NCBI GenBank assembly: GCA_017893485.1
Contig: CM030361.1
Location: forward strand, 307,301,224-307,365,223
Source of the DNA: Hemerocallis citrina
Lineage: Eukaryota > Streptophyta > Magnoliopsida > Asparagales > Asphodelaceae
Length of the DNA stretch: 64,000 nucleotides
Direction of reading: 5' to 3'
Each line of letters opens with the position of its first letter. Positions within the stretch are counted from its first letter, which is position 1. The notes below the pieces were generated by a model, which worked only from the letters and a program-made list of their open reading frames with translations, did not search any database and was not told the DNA's origin. The translations under genes and the position numbers were made by a program. Shown piece after piece: positions 34,546 through 45,700 of this stretch.

Positions 34546-37500
34546 GTGCATAGATATCGAGCATGCCCAACTTGTCAACAAAATTCAAGAAGAGCCGAGT
34601 CGAAACGGCCTTGGTTAAGATATCTGCAAGTTGATCTTCTGACTTCACTTTGGATATCTCAATAACTTTCTCATCTAATTTTTCTTTGATGAAGAATCTG
34701 TCCACCTCTACATGTTTCGTCCTATCATGCTGAACTGGATTAGCCGCAATATCACATACCGCTTGACCGTCACAATACACCTTTATAGGTTCCTCTGGAC
34801 CATAGCCCAAGTCCTGCAACAGGAGTTTTAGCCATAAAGCTTCTGTTATACTTAAAGCTACTCCGCGATACTCAGCCTCTGCATAAGAGCGTGCAACAAC
34901 ATTTTGCTTCTTGCTCCTCCATGTAACTAAATTTTCTCCAACAAAGGTGAAATATCCTAAAGTGGAGCGCCTATCGATTGCAGATCCTGTCCAATCAGCA
35001 TCAGTATATGCCTCAACCTTCAAGTGACCATATTTCGCAAATAAGACTCCTTTTCCTGGGGCTGACTTAATGAATCTCATAATTCTCATTACCGTGTTCA
35101 TATGTTGTTCCCGAGGTGCATGCATAAACTAACTCACCACACTTAAAGCATATGACAAATCTGGCCGTGTATGTGCAAGATACATTAGTTGTCCAACCAA
35201 TCTCTGATTTCTTTCCTTATCACAAGACAATTGATCTGCTTCGTTGCATAGTTTCAGTCCTTCTTCCAATGGTGTACTAATCGGTTGACAAGCGGACATT
35301 CCAGTTTTCTTCAATAAATCCAGAGCATATTTTCTTTGAGAAAGAAATATCCCCTTTCTTGAGCGAGAAACTTCAATCCCAAGGAAGTATCTCAAAGGAC
35401 CAAGATCTTTCATTTCGAACTCTTGTGACAAGTAGTTCTTTAATGCCTTCATCTCCTCAGGATCATCTCCAGTTACTATCATATCATCAACATAAATAAT
35501 AAGAGCAGCAATTTTACCTTCTTTCCTTTTTAGGAATAGGGTATGATCAGAATTACTTTGATCGTATCCGAATGTCATTGATTTTGTAAATCTCCCAAAC
35601 CAGGCTCTAGGTGACTGCTTCAGTCCATACAATGCTTTCTTCAGACGACATACTTTGTTGCTGTGTTGGACTGGTCTGTTCGACCCTGGTGGAAGATCCA
35701 TATAGACTTCTTCTGTCAATTCCCCATGCAAAAATGCATTATTCACATCAAATTGCTCCAACGGCCAGTCAAGATTTGCAGCAAGTGACAGTAGAACTCG
35801 AATAGTGTTGAACTTTGCCACAGGTGCAAATGTTTCGTCATAATCAATTCCATAAGTTTGAGTGTACCCTTTGGCAACCAGCCTTGCCTTGTACCGCTCT
35901 ATCGAACCATCAGATTTATATTTCACTGTATAAATTCATCTGCATCCTACTGGCTTTTTCCCTGCTGGCAACTCGACTATCTCACAAGTCTCATTCTTCT
36001 TCAAGGACTTCATCTCCCCATCCATAGTTGCTTTCCACCTTGGATCGGCTAAGGCTTCCTGCACACTGTTAGGAATAGATACAGTAGATAATTGATTCAC
36101 AAATGACTTATTTGATTCAGACAATCGGTGAGTGGACACATAATGACTCATGGGATACTTGACTTTACTAGTGGGATTAGGATCGTAAGTGGGTTTTGGG
36201 ATACCTCTAGTAGTACGGTTTGGGAGTTCTCTTCTTGGCGCTTCGGACAGCGATGACGATTGGTTTTGGGGTTCTGCTGGGAGTAGAGATAGATCTGATG
36301 GTACTGGTGGTGGAGATGGTTCAGATGGTGCTGGTGGTGGAGATAGCTCATCTTCATGGAGGTTCGGCACTGACTGCAGATCTTCGTAGAAATTTTCTTC
36401 CTCAACCAAGTCTTCATTCGAGTGATCGTCATTACTTACATCCTGATTTTCTTCCCTTATATCTGATTGTTCAGTTTGAATAGTAACCACTTCATCATAG
36501 GCAAGAGTTTGAACTTCACTTCGGTACTCCCCCTGAAGTTCAACCTCAGAGGAAAAATACATCTCATCTTCATGGAACACAACATCCATAGTCACAAATA
36601 TCTTTTGAGTTGGTGGGTGATAGCACCGATACCCTTTCTTATTCTGTGCATATCCCACAAAAACACAGCGAACAGCTCGAGGAGGTAACTTATTGCGTTC
36701 ATGTTGATGAAGATGAACAAATGCAACACACCCAAACACACGAAGTGGCAAGTTGACGACTTTTGGTGCATTCACAGTTTCAGTTAATGCTTTGAATGGT
36801 GTGAGGAAGTTTAGGATATTAGAAGCAACTCGGTTGATTAAGTATGCAGTAGAAGCAAGGGCTTCTCCCCAATAAATGAGTGGCATATTTCCATGGATGA
36901 GAGAAGCACGGACCACTTCGAGCAAGTGTCTATTTTTTCTTTCTGCAACCTCATTCTGTTGAGGTGTATACGAGCATGTAGTCTGATGAACAATTCCGTG
37001 TTCCACCAAATATTGTTGTAGATTTGAACTCAGGTACTCTCCGCCATTATCACTCCTAAGAACTTGAATCTGTGATTTATACTGAATCATAACGTGCTTG
37101 TGAAATTTCTGAAACAAACCACTAACTTCACTTTTTGACTTCATCAAACAAATCTAGGTCATACGGGTACTGTCATCAATAAAGATCACAAACCATTTGG
37201 CTCCTCCAAATGTAGTGGTTTTGGATGGACCCCAAACATCAGAATGAATAATCATAAAAAGAAGGGAGCTTCTACTTGGACTTGGAGGAAAAGAGACACG
37301 ATGACCATTTGCGAGTTCACACACATCACACCGAAAGGAAGATATATCCAACTTCAAAAATAAACTTGGAAATAATTTTTTCAAATAACCAAAAGAAGCA
37401 TGCCCTAGACGTCGATGCCATAGCCAAATATCTGATTTCTTCTTCTCATCTTCGGATCCTTCCACACTTAGAGCTTGAGTCAACTTGCTCGAACATTCAG

Positions 37501-38011
37501 ATTCTAAATCTAGGTAATAGAGCTTCCCATGTCTAACCCCATAACCAATCATCTTGCGAGTCTGAATATCCTTAAACACACAATGTGAAGGCCAAAAAAC
37601 TACAATACAATGTAAGGCAGTGGTTATTTGAGCAACAGATAATAGGTTGAAATTCAAGGATGGCACAACTAGGGCAGTATCTAAGGTTAGGTTGTTTGTG
37701 AGGTGTATGATACCCTCGCCAGTAATAGTGACAGGATCACCATTGGCAGTGGACACAGTTGATTTAGTGGATGGTTGAAAATTTTGAACTTGTTTAGAAT
37801 CAAAAGTCATATGGTCGGTAGCACCCGAATCAATTATCCATGCACTATTCATAACAGAAGCAGAAATATTAAATACCTTATCATCATTACCTGTAGCTGT
37901 GACTAATGTAGAGGCGAGTCCAATACTCTTCTCAGCTCTATCAGTTTGTCCCATGGTAGCGGCACAAAAGGGAAAAACAATGGATATGATCTTCAGCAAC
38001 CAATAGCACAC
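34538..38011 (-). pseudogene. Copia C pol polyprotein (PR-INT-RT-RH)
   Basis: A single frame of 1,158 codons interrupted by exactly three stops. Protease: SAWIIDSGATDHMTFD with intact DSG, near residue 65. GAG-pre-integrase: LWHRRLGHASFGYL with CDVCELANG. Integrase: IHSDVWGPS, FIDDSTR, LRSDNGGEY, EVAERKNR (all three acidic residues present). RT: ARLVAKGYTQ, VNNAFLHGEL, LYGLKQSPRAW, IIYVDDMIVTG (YVDD). RNase H: EAYTDADWTG, YAEAEYRG, DRTKHVEVDRFFI, DILTKA. The stops are TAG at 37151-37153 and TGA near 35932, both at expected Trp (TGG), and TAG near 35126-35128 at an expected Gln (CAG). No frameshift is seen. Confidence 0.95.
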
Positions 38012-38781
38012 AACACAACTTGATCAATAAACAGCTCCAAGTCTTCAACAACCAGCAAAACAACAACAATCCAACACCCAAACAGCAACTCCACAGCATA
38101 TCAGAACACCAAACACCGAGATCCAAATGCAAAACACAAGATCAAGATCACTCCTTCACAAAAACAAAACAGCAAATCAACTCCCCCTTCTTCTTCCACA
38201 CACCTATGAGGGTCGGGGTGTTGAAGACAATTGGCAGGGAAAATGAGGGTCGAGGTGTGACTCCTTGGTGGCTGGCGGCATCGACGGGGGTTCGGCGGCG
38301 CAAGGGGTGGCCGGAGAGGCCGGGGAAGGAGCCGAAAGTGGGTCTGTGTTAATGTCGAGGAAGGAGAAGGGCGGTTGGGGGTTGCGCTGGCGGGGTGCGC
38401 TGGGGGTGATGAAGTGGTGGTGACGAAGGGGATTGTTGCCGGAGCACCGTTGGAGAAGAAGACTTGGTTGGGTTTGGGGGTTTTGAAGCTCTGCTAATGG
38501 CGGGATTGAAGGAGGGTTGGGGGTTTGTCTGGGTTGCTGGCGTCGCAGACGGGGTACGGAGGAGCGGCTGACGGAAGTTGGGGGTCGCCGGAGGTGGTAG
38601 TTCGCCAGAGAAGGTGAACGGGGTAGATGGGTTCCAAAAACGGGGAGAGAGAAATCAGGAGGAGATTTTTAGTGATGGGATCGAGGTCGATGATCAGTGA
38701 TGGGATCAACAACGGGATCAGATCAAGATGGAGGTGATCAGCCTCCTCTCCTTCTTCTTCAGTTGGCTTAGATCTGATTAG
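38012..38781 (-). other. Copia C leader, gag absent
   Basis: Between PBS and protease I find no gag (no retrotransposon gag domain and no CCHC knuckle). A 72-codon proline/serine-rich frame (38712-38494) is the longest ORF on the transcribed strand near the PBS, and has no recognisable domain. The segment is GC-rich compared with pol, so it may be acquired sequence. Confidence 0.6.
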
Positions 38782-38793
38782 GCTCTGATACCA
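38782..38793 (-). promoter_or_regulatory. Copia C primer-binding site
   Basis: TGGTATCAGAGC on the minus strand, directly next to the 5' LTR. It is complementary to the 3' end of plant initiator-Met tRNA. Confidence 0.95.
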
Positions 38794-38988
38794 TGAAGAA
38801 AATAATTTTGGGAAAAATAATTTTTATTCTTCTTGTTGTTGTTTATTCTTTACTGTATACATATATATATAAGGATTACATTCTTGGAGAAGAAGAAAAG
38901 AGATTGAGAGAAGATTGGGAAGATGAGAGATTTAGGGAATCTGTTTCCTATATTAGGAAACAGAATATACAATTACTATATTTCAACA
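38794..38988 (-). repeat. Copia C 5' LTR
   Basis: 195 bp, same ends as the partner at 34336-34530. It supplies the promoter for minus-strand transcription. Confidence 0.95.
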
Positions 38989-39284
38989 CATAACTAATAT
39001 AAAAGAAGTTTTCGGTTCAAATCCTCCCATTGTCATTTTTTTCATTCTACCAATATGTGCAACGCACGTACATAACTAATATAAAGGAGGTGTCGGGTTC
39101 AAATCCTCCTTACGTCAGAGTTTTTTTTTTTTGAAATTATTAAGACATGCATCGCACGTGTAAATTACTAGTTATAATTAATTGCACTTTAATGCGTAAC
39201 CATTATAACAATATTAGGAGCGTTCTGACTTAATCTTCGACGGTCGACATATGATGACTAGGTTAAAAGTAACAATTACTTATA

Positions 39285-39672
39285 ATTAGTTTTTTTTACG
39301 TGCGATGCATGTTTTGATAAGAATTGGAGGATTGTCACGTGTGATTTATGTGTTTAAAAATAGTTTTGGAGTTGGACGTGCATTACACGTAATTGATAAA
39401 CATATTTTGAAGAAAAAGCTACAATTTGTACGTGCAATGCACGTGTTTATAGGTAGATTTGAGTTATATGCGCAACGTATGTGTATGTTTAGTTTTAAAA
39501 AAATATTGTAAAATTGTGTTGCACGTGCATTGTACGTTTTAAATATGTGGATTTTTTATTTATTTATTTATTTTTGTTGTAATTAATGGGACAGTTGGAG
39601 TTGTACGTGCAACGCACGGGTTTGTATGTTGACAACATTACAACTCCAACTCTCCCATTATAAGATTAGAGA
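39285..39672 (-). mobile_element. Helitron, minus strand, with tandem hairpins
   Basis: The 5' end (minus) is A|TCTCTAATC, TTATAATGGGAGAGTTGG. The 3' end is AAAAAAAACTAA|T where CTAG has probably mutated. Five or six hairpins of the ACGTGCAATGCACGT type are spaced along it (39298, 39340, 39378, 39439, 39523, 39604). Its 3' two-thirds match the fragment at 33332-33528. Confidence 0.7.
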
Positions 39673-39752
39673 TTTTTCATTTTTTTAATAGTTGGATATT
39701 ACAACTAACATTATCAATGATGATAGTTTTTTTGGAAGAAATTATGGCAAAT

Positions 39753-39889
39753 GAGGAATGGTAACAGTAGTCGTCTGGACCCAAATTTTAGGTATTTGAC
39801 AAACAGAAATAAAAAAATTGGCTTTGCACTGCAGTCGTTAATTACAAAAAATGGGTATTCGAAAATTTCCAATTCTCAGACGAAAGACG

Positions 39890-39957
<68 letters not shown>

Positions 39958-40170
39958 CGGACGGGACAAGAATTCCCGTCCATCCAATTAAAAAAATAAA
40001 AATAAAAAAAATCCTAAGGACGGAAAATCTTCTACTATCCAAGAAATGAGGGATTTTTTTTTAATTAAATTTTCGATCGGACGAGAAATCTTTTTCCGTG
40101 CATCGATTTAATTAAACTGATTTTTTTTTTTTGCAACGGGAAAATTTATTTTCGTTCGATACAGATGCTC
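39753..40170. mobile_element. Tourist-like MITE, palindromic-core family copy 3
   Basis: The 3' end ACAGATGCTC is followed by TAA. The 5' terminus is degenerate, but GTAGTCGTCTGGACCCAAA, then GGTATTTGAC, aligns with copy 1. Its palindromes follow ACGGGACAAGAATTCCCGTC (39960) with variants at 40018, 40078 and 40136. A long AT microsatellite lies inside. Confidence 0.6.
39893..39954. repeat. (AT)n microsatellite
   Basis: Pure AT run of about 30 units inside the Tourist-like element. Confidence 0.95.
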
Positions 40171-40530
40171 TAAGTTAGTAGACATGTGATATATTTTCAA
40201 TGAATCCACTGAATGAGAGTAAAGGTGAGGTTTTCTCTCTTCTACCATTATGTAGGTCTACTGAATGAATTGAGATCAAAGTTGGGGTTTTCTAAGTATA
40301 CATGTGACATTTTTTCACAGGTTGATGTTTCTATGTTAAATTTATTTTTTGTACTTCATGAAAACTCATCTTAGTTATCTATTTTAATGGCAGATGAACC
40401 ATAAAATGCCAGTAGCCATGAGATTTTTATTTATTAGGTTTCTTGGATGACACTAGAGTTCAAATTTCATCTTCAAATATTTATTTTCTAAAAGTTATTT
40501 TGATTGTCAACTCATTCTCTGCTCTCCTTA

Positions 40531-41245
40531 GAGCATCCACAGTCGTTGAGGAATAAAATATGCATATATGAATAAATGGAAATAGCAATTGATCGTTTTG
40601 CTGCAGTCGTCAAATACTATTTTTTACATTTTTTATATTAAAATAATAAGGGACGATCCTTCATGTTCTGTCGGAGAGAAAAAAAATAAAAAACAATAAA
40701 AAATGGTGGGACGGCATATAAAGTTCCGTCGGAGTGAAATAATAATAATAAAAAAAAGTAATAGGTGCGACGACACTTGAAGTGCCGTCGGAGGAAAAAA
40801 AAAGGATTCGAAGTGCAAAAAAAAAATACAAAATAATTATAAAAATTACAAAAAAAAAACAAAAATTCCAAAAAAAATTTAAAAATTGCAAAAAACTACA
40901 CCGAGTGGAGAGACGGCACTTTCCGAGAAGTGGGGTCTTTTTGGTTTTTTTTTAATTACGAAATTAATTTTTTTTGATGGGACGACCATTAAAAAAATAA
41001 TTTTTTTTGTGCGACGGCACTTCGTCGCACTTGAAGTGCCGTCCGACATTTTTTTTTTTTTTTTTTGGGTGCGACGGTACTTGAACTGCCCTTTCTCATA
41101 TATGCATATTTCTCATTTCCTCTCTCATTTTTGGCAATCTCCTGTAGCGAATTATGCATATTATGCATATTTGGCCAACAACTGCAGTGCTGTTTTTGGC
41201 CAAATATACATATTATGCATATTTAGCAAACGATTACAGATGCTC
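40531..41245. mobile_element. Tourist-like MITE, palindromic-core family copy 4
   Basis: Begins GAGCATCCACAGTCGTTG, ends AACGATTACAGATGCTC, with a perfect TTA duplication (40528-40530, 41246-41248). At least six palindromes with the core CACTTGAAGTGCCGTCGG or its variants (40645-41085). It lies about 1.5 kb upstream of the AFB2 start codon. Confidence 0.85.
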
Positions 41246-41323
41246 TTATTAACAGTAGATAGGACATAACATGTCATTGGACATGTGACATATTTACTGA
41301 GTTTACCAGATGATAGTTGGGGT

Positions 41324-41637
41324 TAGGGGTGTAAAATGAACAGGTCGGTTCGTCGTCCGTCCGAGTTCGGCTCGAGAAATGGTCTGACCGTGGACCGTCC
41401 GAACTGTTATACAAACCGAACTTGAACAAATTATTAGGTCTGATTCTTTACCGAGCTCGAGCCGGATATAAGTCCGTCCGAATATTATTGCGGTCCGATG
41501 CTTTATCAAACTGAGTTCGGACTATAAAAATTTTGTCCGACCTCAACCGAACTGTACATAAGCCCGTCCGAGTAGAATTTCGGTTCGAACTTGAACATAT
41601 AGTTGTCCGATTCCATCCGGTCCGATTTACAGTCCTA
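41324..41637. mobile_element. hAT MITE, CCGTCCGA-rich
   Basis: Inverted termini TAGGGGTGTAAA and TTTACAGTCCTA. Flanking 8-mers GTTGGGGT (41316-41323) and ATTGGGGT (41638-41645) match at 7 of 8. The interior is rich in GGTTCG/CGAACC and CCGTCCGA motifs. The element at 63732-64000 is the same family inverted. Confidence 0.85.
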
Positions 41638-41645
41638 ATTGGGGT

Positions 41646-42721
41646 TAGGATTAGTGACATTTTTAATTAGGTCCACTAAATGAAGTTTTCCTCTTTCCTT
41701 TCTCCGCAAAATGTGATTCTTTTTCGGTAGGTCTAGTAAATGATTCTAAATTTGGAATTTTCTTTTGAAAGCACAGAAATGTCAAGTATCCAAATCAAGT
41801 CTTTCAAAAGAAAAAAATGTCCTCATATGCAACAACAAAAGAAAAACAAATAAAAAAAAATGAAAAATCTCAACAACTAATCATTAAAGACTGATTATGA
41901 TTCCGTTACTAATCACAGGAGTGGCACCTCTGTAAATACATCCCAACTGCAGTGGCATTTCCCCACACCTCGACCTATGTTTTCAACCATTTCTTTTTGG
42001 CTTGGCAGAGATAAGGACGCATGCATGCTACCACTTAACCAGATCAGATTCCAACGGTTCAGATCCTCCCATTCAAACAGGCCGACCAATCTCCACCGTC
42101 CATTTCCCCCCACCATGGTTGAGTGCAACTAACCCGGGTTTACAAAAGTGGAGTTAGTCATAAATGATCTCAAAAGAAAGAAGAGAGAGACAGAGAAAGA
42201 GAAAGAGAGATACTTGGAATGCAAGCTCTGATCTTTTCTCAGTTCCAATCCATATTCTGGTAAAGATTCAAACTTGTTGATTTTTTTTGGAATTCTGGTG
42301 CTTGATTTTGCAGCCCAAATGAGAAAAAATCACAAAGATTGGTGGTTTTTTGATCTTTTCCCAATTGGGTTTTGCTTGAAGTGAGATCTGTGTGGATAAA
42401 GATTCAATCTTTGATTAATTTTAGATTAATTTTTATTAGTGCAAAGATGATATTTTTAGTGGTTAGATCTGTAATTTGATTGGAGTTTGGAGTAGTTCTT
42501 GTGTAAAAAATGGATCTTTGTTTGTTTGTGGTGCAGAAGTTGAGGGAAATGAGGAGAAGGAAGTAGAAATGGATGAGCTTTTTGTTCCATTTTTGAGAGA
42601 AATAACCAAATCCTAAGTAGTTGAATTGTAGTAGTTTCTGTGTCATTTACAATGACTTAACTTTCCGGATCATCTCTTTCCTTGGTATAGTTGAATTGTA
42701 GTAGTTTCTGTGCCATTTACG
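41646..42721 (+). promoter_or_regulatory. AFB2 upstream region and 5' UTR
   Basis: A GA-rich stretch (42177-42217, AGAGAGAGACAGAGAAAGAG type) is typical of a plant 5' UTR, so transcription probably starts near or before it. A possible 5'-UTR intron runs from CTG|GTAAAG (42259) to TTTTGCAG (42312), which I cannot confirm. No clear TATA box chosen. Confidence 0.4.
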
Positions 42722-42739
42722 ATGACTTACTTTCCGGAC
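42618..42739. repeat. 70-bp tandem duplication across AFB2 start codon
   Basis: TAGTTGAATTGTAGTAGTTT and the following start-codon context occur at 42618-42669 and again at 42688-42739. In the upstream copy an extra A turns ATGACTTAC into ATGACTTAA, giving a two-codon upstream ORF (ATG 42652, TAA 42658). The downstream copy holds the real ATG (42722). Confidence 0.9.
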
Positions 42740-45700
42740 GAGGTCATTGAGCACATCATCTCGTTCATTGGGTCGCATTGCAACCGCAATGCGGTTTCTT
42801 TGGTGTGCAAGACTTGGTATGATATAGAGAGGCTGAGCCGGGAGTCGGTTTTTGTGGGGAATTGCTATGCGGTGAGGGCGGAGAGGGTGGTGGAGAGGTT
42901 TGAGAAGATTAAGTCGCTTAGGGTGAAGGGGAAGCCGCATTTTGCGGACTATAATATGGTGCCACATGGTTGGGGTGGATTTGCGGAGCCGTGGGTTAAG
43001 GCTGTTGTGAGGAAGTGTCCGGGGTTGGAGGAGCTTAGGCTGAAGAGGATGGTAGTTTCGGATGAGGATCTGGAGATTCTTGCGCGGTCATGTCCGAATC
43101 TTAAAGCTCTGGTTCTCGATAGCTGTGAGGGGTTTAGCACTGATGGGCTGGCCACCATTGCGGAACATTGCAGGTGATCTCTTACCTACCCTTTTACGTA
43201 TTTGTTAACTAATGTTATGTTTAATGTGATATATTGAATTAGTTATGTTAGAATTGTAATTTTGTTCAGTTGATTTTGATGATTTCTGTCATGTTGCTTT
43301 AGTATGTATGGTTTATGATGCACAAACTTGGTATAGTACTTGTGTTAAGTTGTTGAACTGTGGAGAAGTTTTTTTTTAACGCTACCAGCTCGTTTGTTAC
43401 TTTTCTGTAATATTGCACATCAACTTGCATAGAAAGGATTGAATTAGTATGTTGTTTTTTCTTAATAATCAACATGAAAATTATTGTAATCAATTTTGAG
43501 TATTGTCGTGCCTTATGCAAGTATTTCTTAAAATATTCATTCTCAATAAATTTTAAAAATAAGAAAAGTACAATAAAACCTATGTAGAAATTCAAAAATA
43601 TAAATTTTAAATTTTTTATAATAGTTACTGAATCTGCTTACAAAACATACATGATCATGAAGTAATCCTATGTCGCCTTTTGTTTTCAAAGTCGGTGGTG
43701 AGACCATGCAGTTGTGTTCCACACTATTGGGAGTTTGAGCCTTTGGAGTAGAACAAAAACCTGAAAGTTCTCAAAACTAAGGAACTTTATGAATAGCGTC
43801 CTTCATGCGCCCAATGCTATTGTGGTATTGAAGCATTTGCTATTTCGAGATAGCACTGTGCTATGATGCCTATGTGCTACACTATGCAGCGTTTTAGGCC
43901 AAAACATGCATGATCACGAAGTAATCTTTGTTTTTGCTCTCTTTCTCGTTTTGTTTATTTTGGTAAAACAAAATTTTTAGCGTTGTTATGATGACAGTTA
44001 AAAACGTGACTTCTCATTATGCTCTGTCATTCTTATCAGATCTGGGTTTCATATTTCTGTTCTACTGTTAAGTCTTTATTTTTATGTGTGTTAATGAGTG
44101 CTATTCATGAACTATTTTCTTCGAATTAAAATGAAAACTGTGCCTTGGGTACAATTTTTTTTTAATGTTCACGTTCCCGTATATTCTAATTCCATGTGTT
44201 TTTGTTTAAATCTCTGTTTTTCTTTTCTTTCTTTACATTAATAAAAATATATCTTCTCTGTAATGTTGTGACTTGAGTTAAAAATTGGGACCTTTCTTCA
44301 TGTTTAACAGGCTGAATTCCTTTCTTCTGGTCCACTTTTTTTTTGTTGTATTATTCACCTTTTATTCTGTATGTGGATGTGTCTGATAATAACAACAAAG
44401 CGATTCCCAACTAGTTGGGGTCGACTACATTACATGGATCCTTGTATGTGTCTGATAAGTTTGTTTAATTTTATTCGCAATTGGGCCCTTCCTTTATGTT
44501 TACTATCATCTTGTTTATTGTTCTTTATATAGAAAAATCAATTAAGTTTAAACTGCAGTTATCATATTTCTCTCACCTAGCGGTGCTGGGGATTTGGGTT
44601 TTTGGGATGTTAGATAATAGCATTTTTCTTGTTACTGAATTATTTATCTTCGTAGTTAGAATGGACTTTTGTTCCTTGGTCATTATCTGCCTTGTTGATT
44701 CTTTATGGTTCTCTTAAAGACATAATAATGCTGTATTCAACTTCAGAAAAGGACAGAATGGTTAGTCTATCTTCAAGAAAATACATAACGTTTATTCCCT
44801 CTCTGTAGGTTCCTTAGAGAACTGGACTTGCAGGAAAATGAGGTTGAGGACCGAGGGCCAAAATGGCTGAGCTGCTTCCCCGATTCCTGCACTTCCATTG
44901 TTTCCCTCAACTTTTCCTGCCTGAAAGGTGAAGTGAATTCCGGTGCTCTTGAGAGGCTCATTACAAGATCCCCTAACCTCAGAAGCTTAAGGCTTAATCG
45001 TGCAGTCTCCACTGAAACACTCACCAAAATCCTTGCCCATGCTCCTCAGCTTGTTGACCTTGGCACTGGCTCTTTCACTATCGATTTCAACTCAGAAGTA
45101 TACCAGAAGCTCGGCCACGCATTCCGTAAATGTAATTCTCTTTGCAGTGTCTCGGGGTTCTGGGATGCATCTCCTTTGTGCCTTAATGCGCTCTGCCCTG
45201 TCACCTCAAACCTCACTTCTTTAAACTTGAGCTACGCCCCCTCGCTACAAGGTTCCGATGTTGTCCAGATAATTTGCCAATGCCGCAAGCTTCAGCGGCT
45301 TTGGGTAAGAATCAAATTTCTTTTTCTTTTGATTTCTATATTATACTCAGTAGCTAAGCGACAAATGATATTTGTTTATAGGTCTTGGATAGTATCGGAG
45401 ACAAAGGGTTGGCTCTAGTTGCCTCCAACTGTAGAGATTTACAGGAGTTGAGGGTGTTCCCGTCGGATATCATCGGTTGGGGAACAGCAGTGATCTCAGA
45501 GGAAGGTCTAGTTGCAATCTCATCCGGTTGCCCAAAGTTGAACTCCTTGTTGTACTTTTGCCATTCCATGACAAATGCTGCCCTGATCACCGTTGCCAAG
45601 AACTGCCCAAATTTCATACGCTTCAGGCTATGCATCCTCACTCCAAAAAAGCCTGACCCAGCAACCCTCGAACCGTTGGATGAAGGGTTTGGGGCGATTG

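Larger units (their letters stand above)
34336..38988 (-). mobile_element. Copia LTR retrotransposon C, gag-less
   Basis: Complete element with 195-bp LTRs, a perfect 5-bp TSD CATAA (34331-34335 and 38989-38993), a PBS complementary to initiator-Met tRNA and a polypurine tract. The pol frame is continuous apart from three nonsense codons, but no gag domain is found in the roughly 770-bp leader. I count seven differences between the two LTRs, which indicates a fairly recent insertion. Confidence 0.95.
34244..39171 (+). mobile_element. Small Helitron, split by Copia element C
   Basis: Starts TCTCTAATCTCTATCTC then TAATATTATG at 34244. Ends GACATGCATCGCACGTG, TAAATTACTAG|T at 39171. Without element C it is about 270 bp. 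Related to the Helitron at 9460-9648 (same 3' 40 bp). After element C, a module with TATAAA.GAGGT and TCGGGTTCAAATCCTCC is tandemly repeated (38994-39115). That module resembles a tRNA T-arm/B box (GGTTCAAATCC) but no full tRNA fold is present. Confidence 0.72.

Noticed and set aside
40633..40891. Phe-rich frames in the Tourist-like element upstream of AFB2.
   Set aside because: Poly-A/T runs between palindromes generate them.
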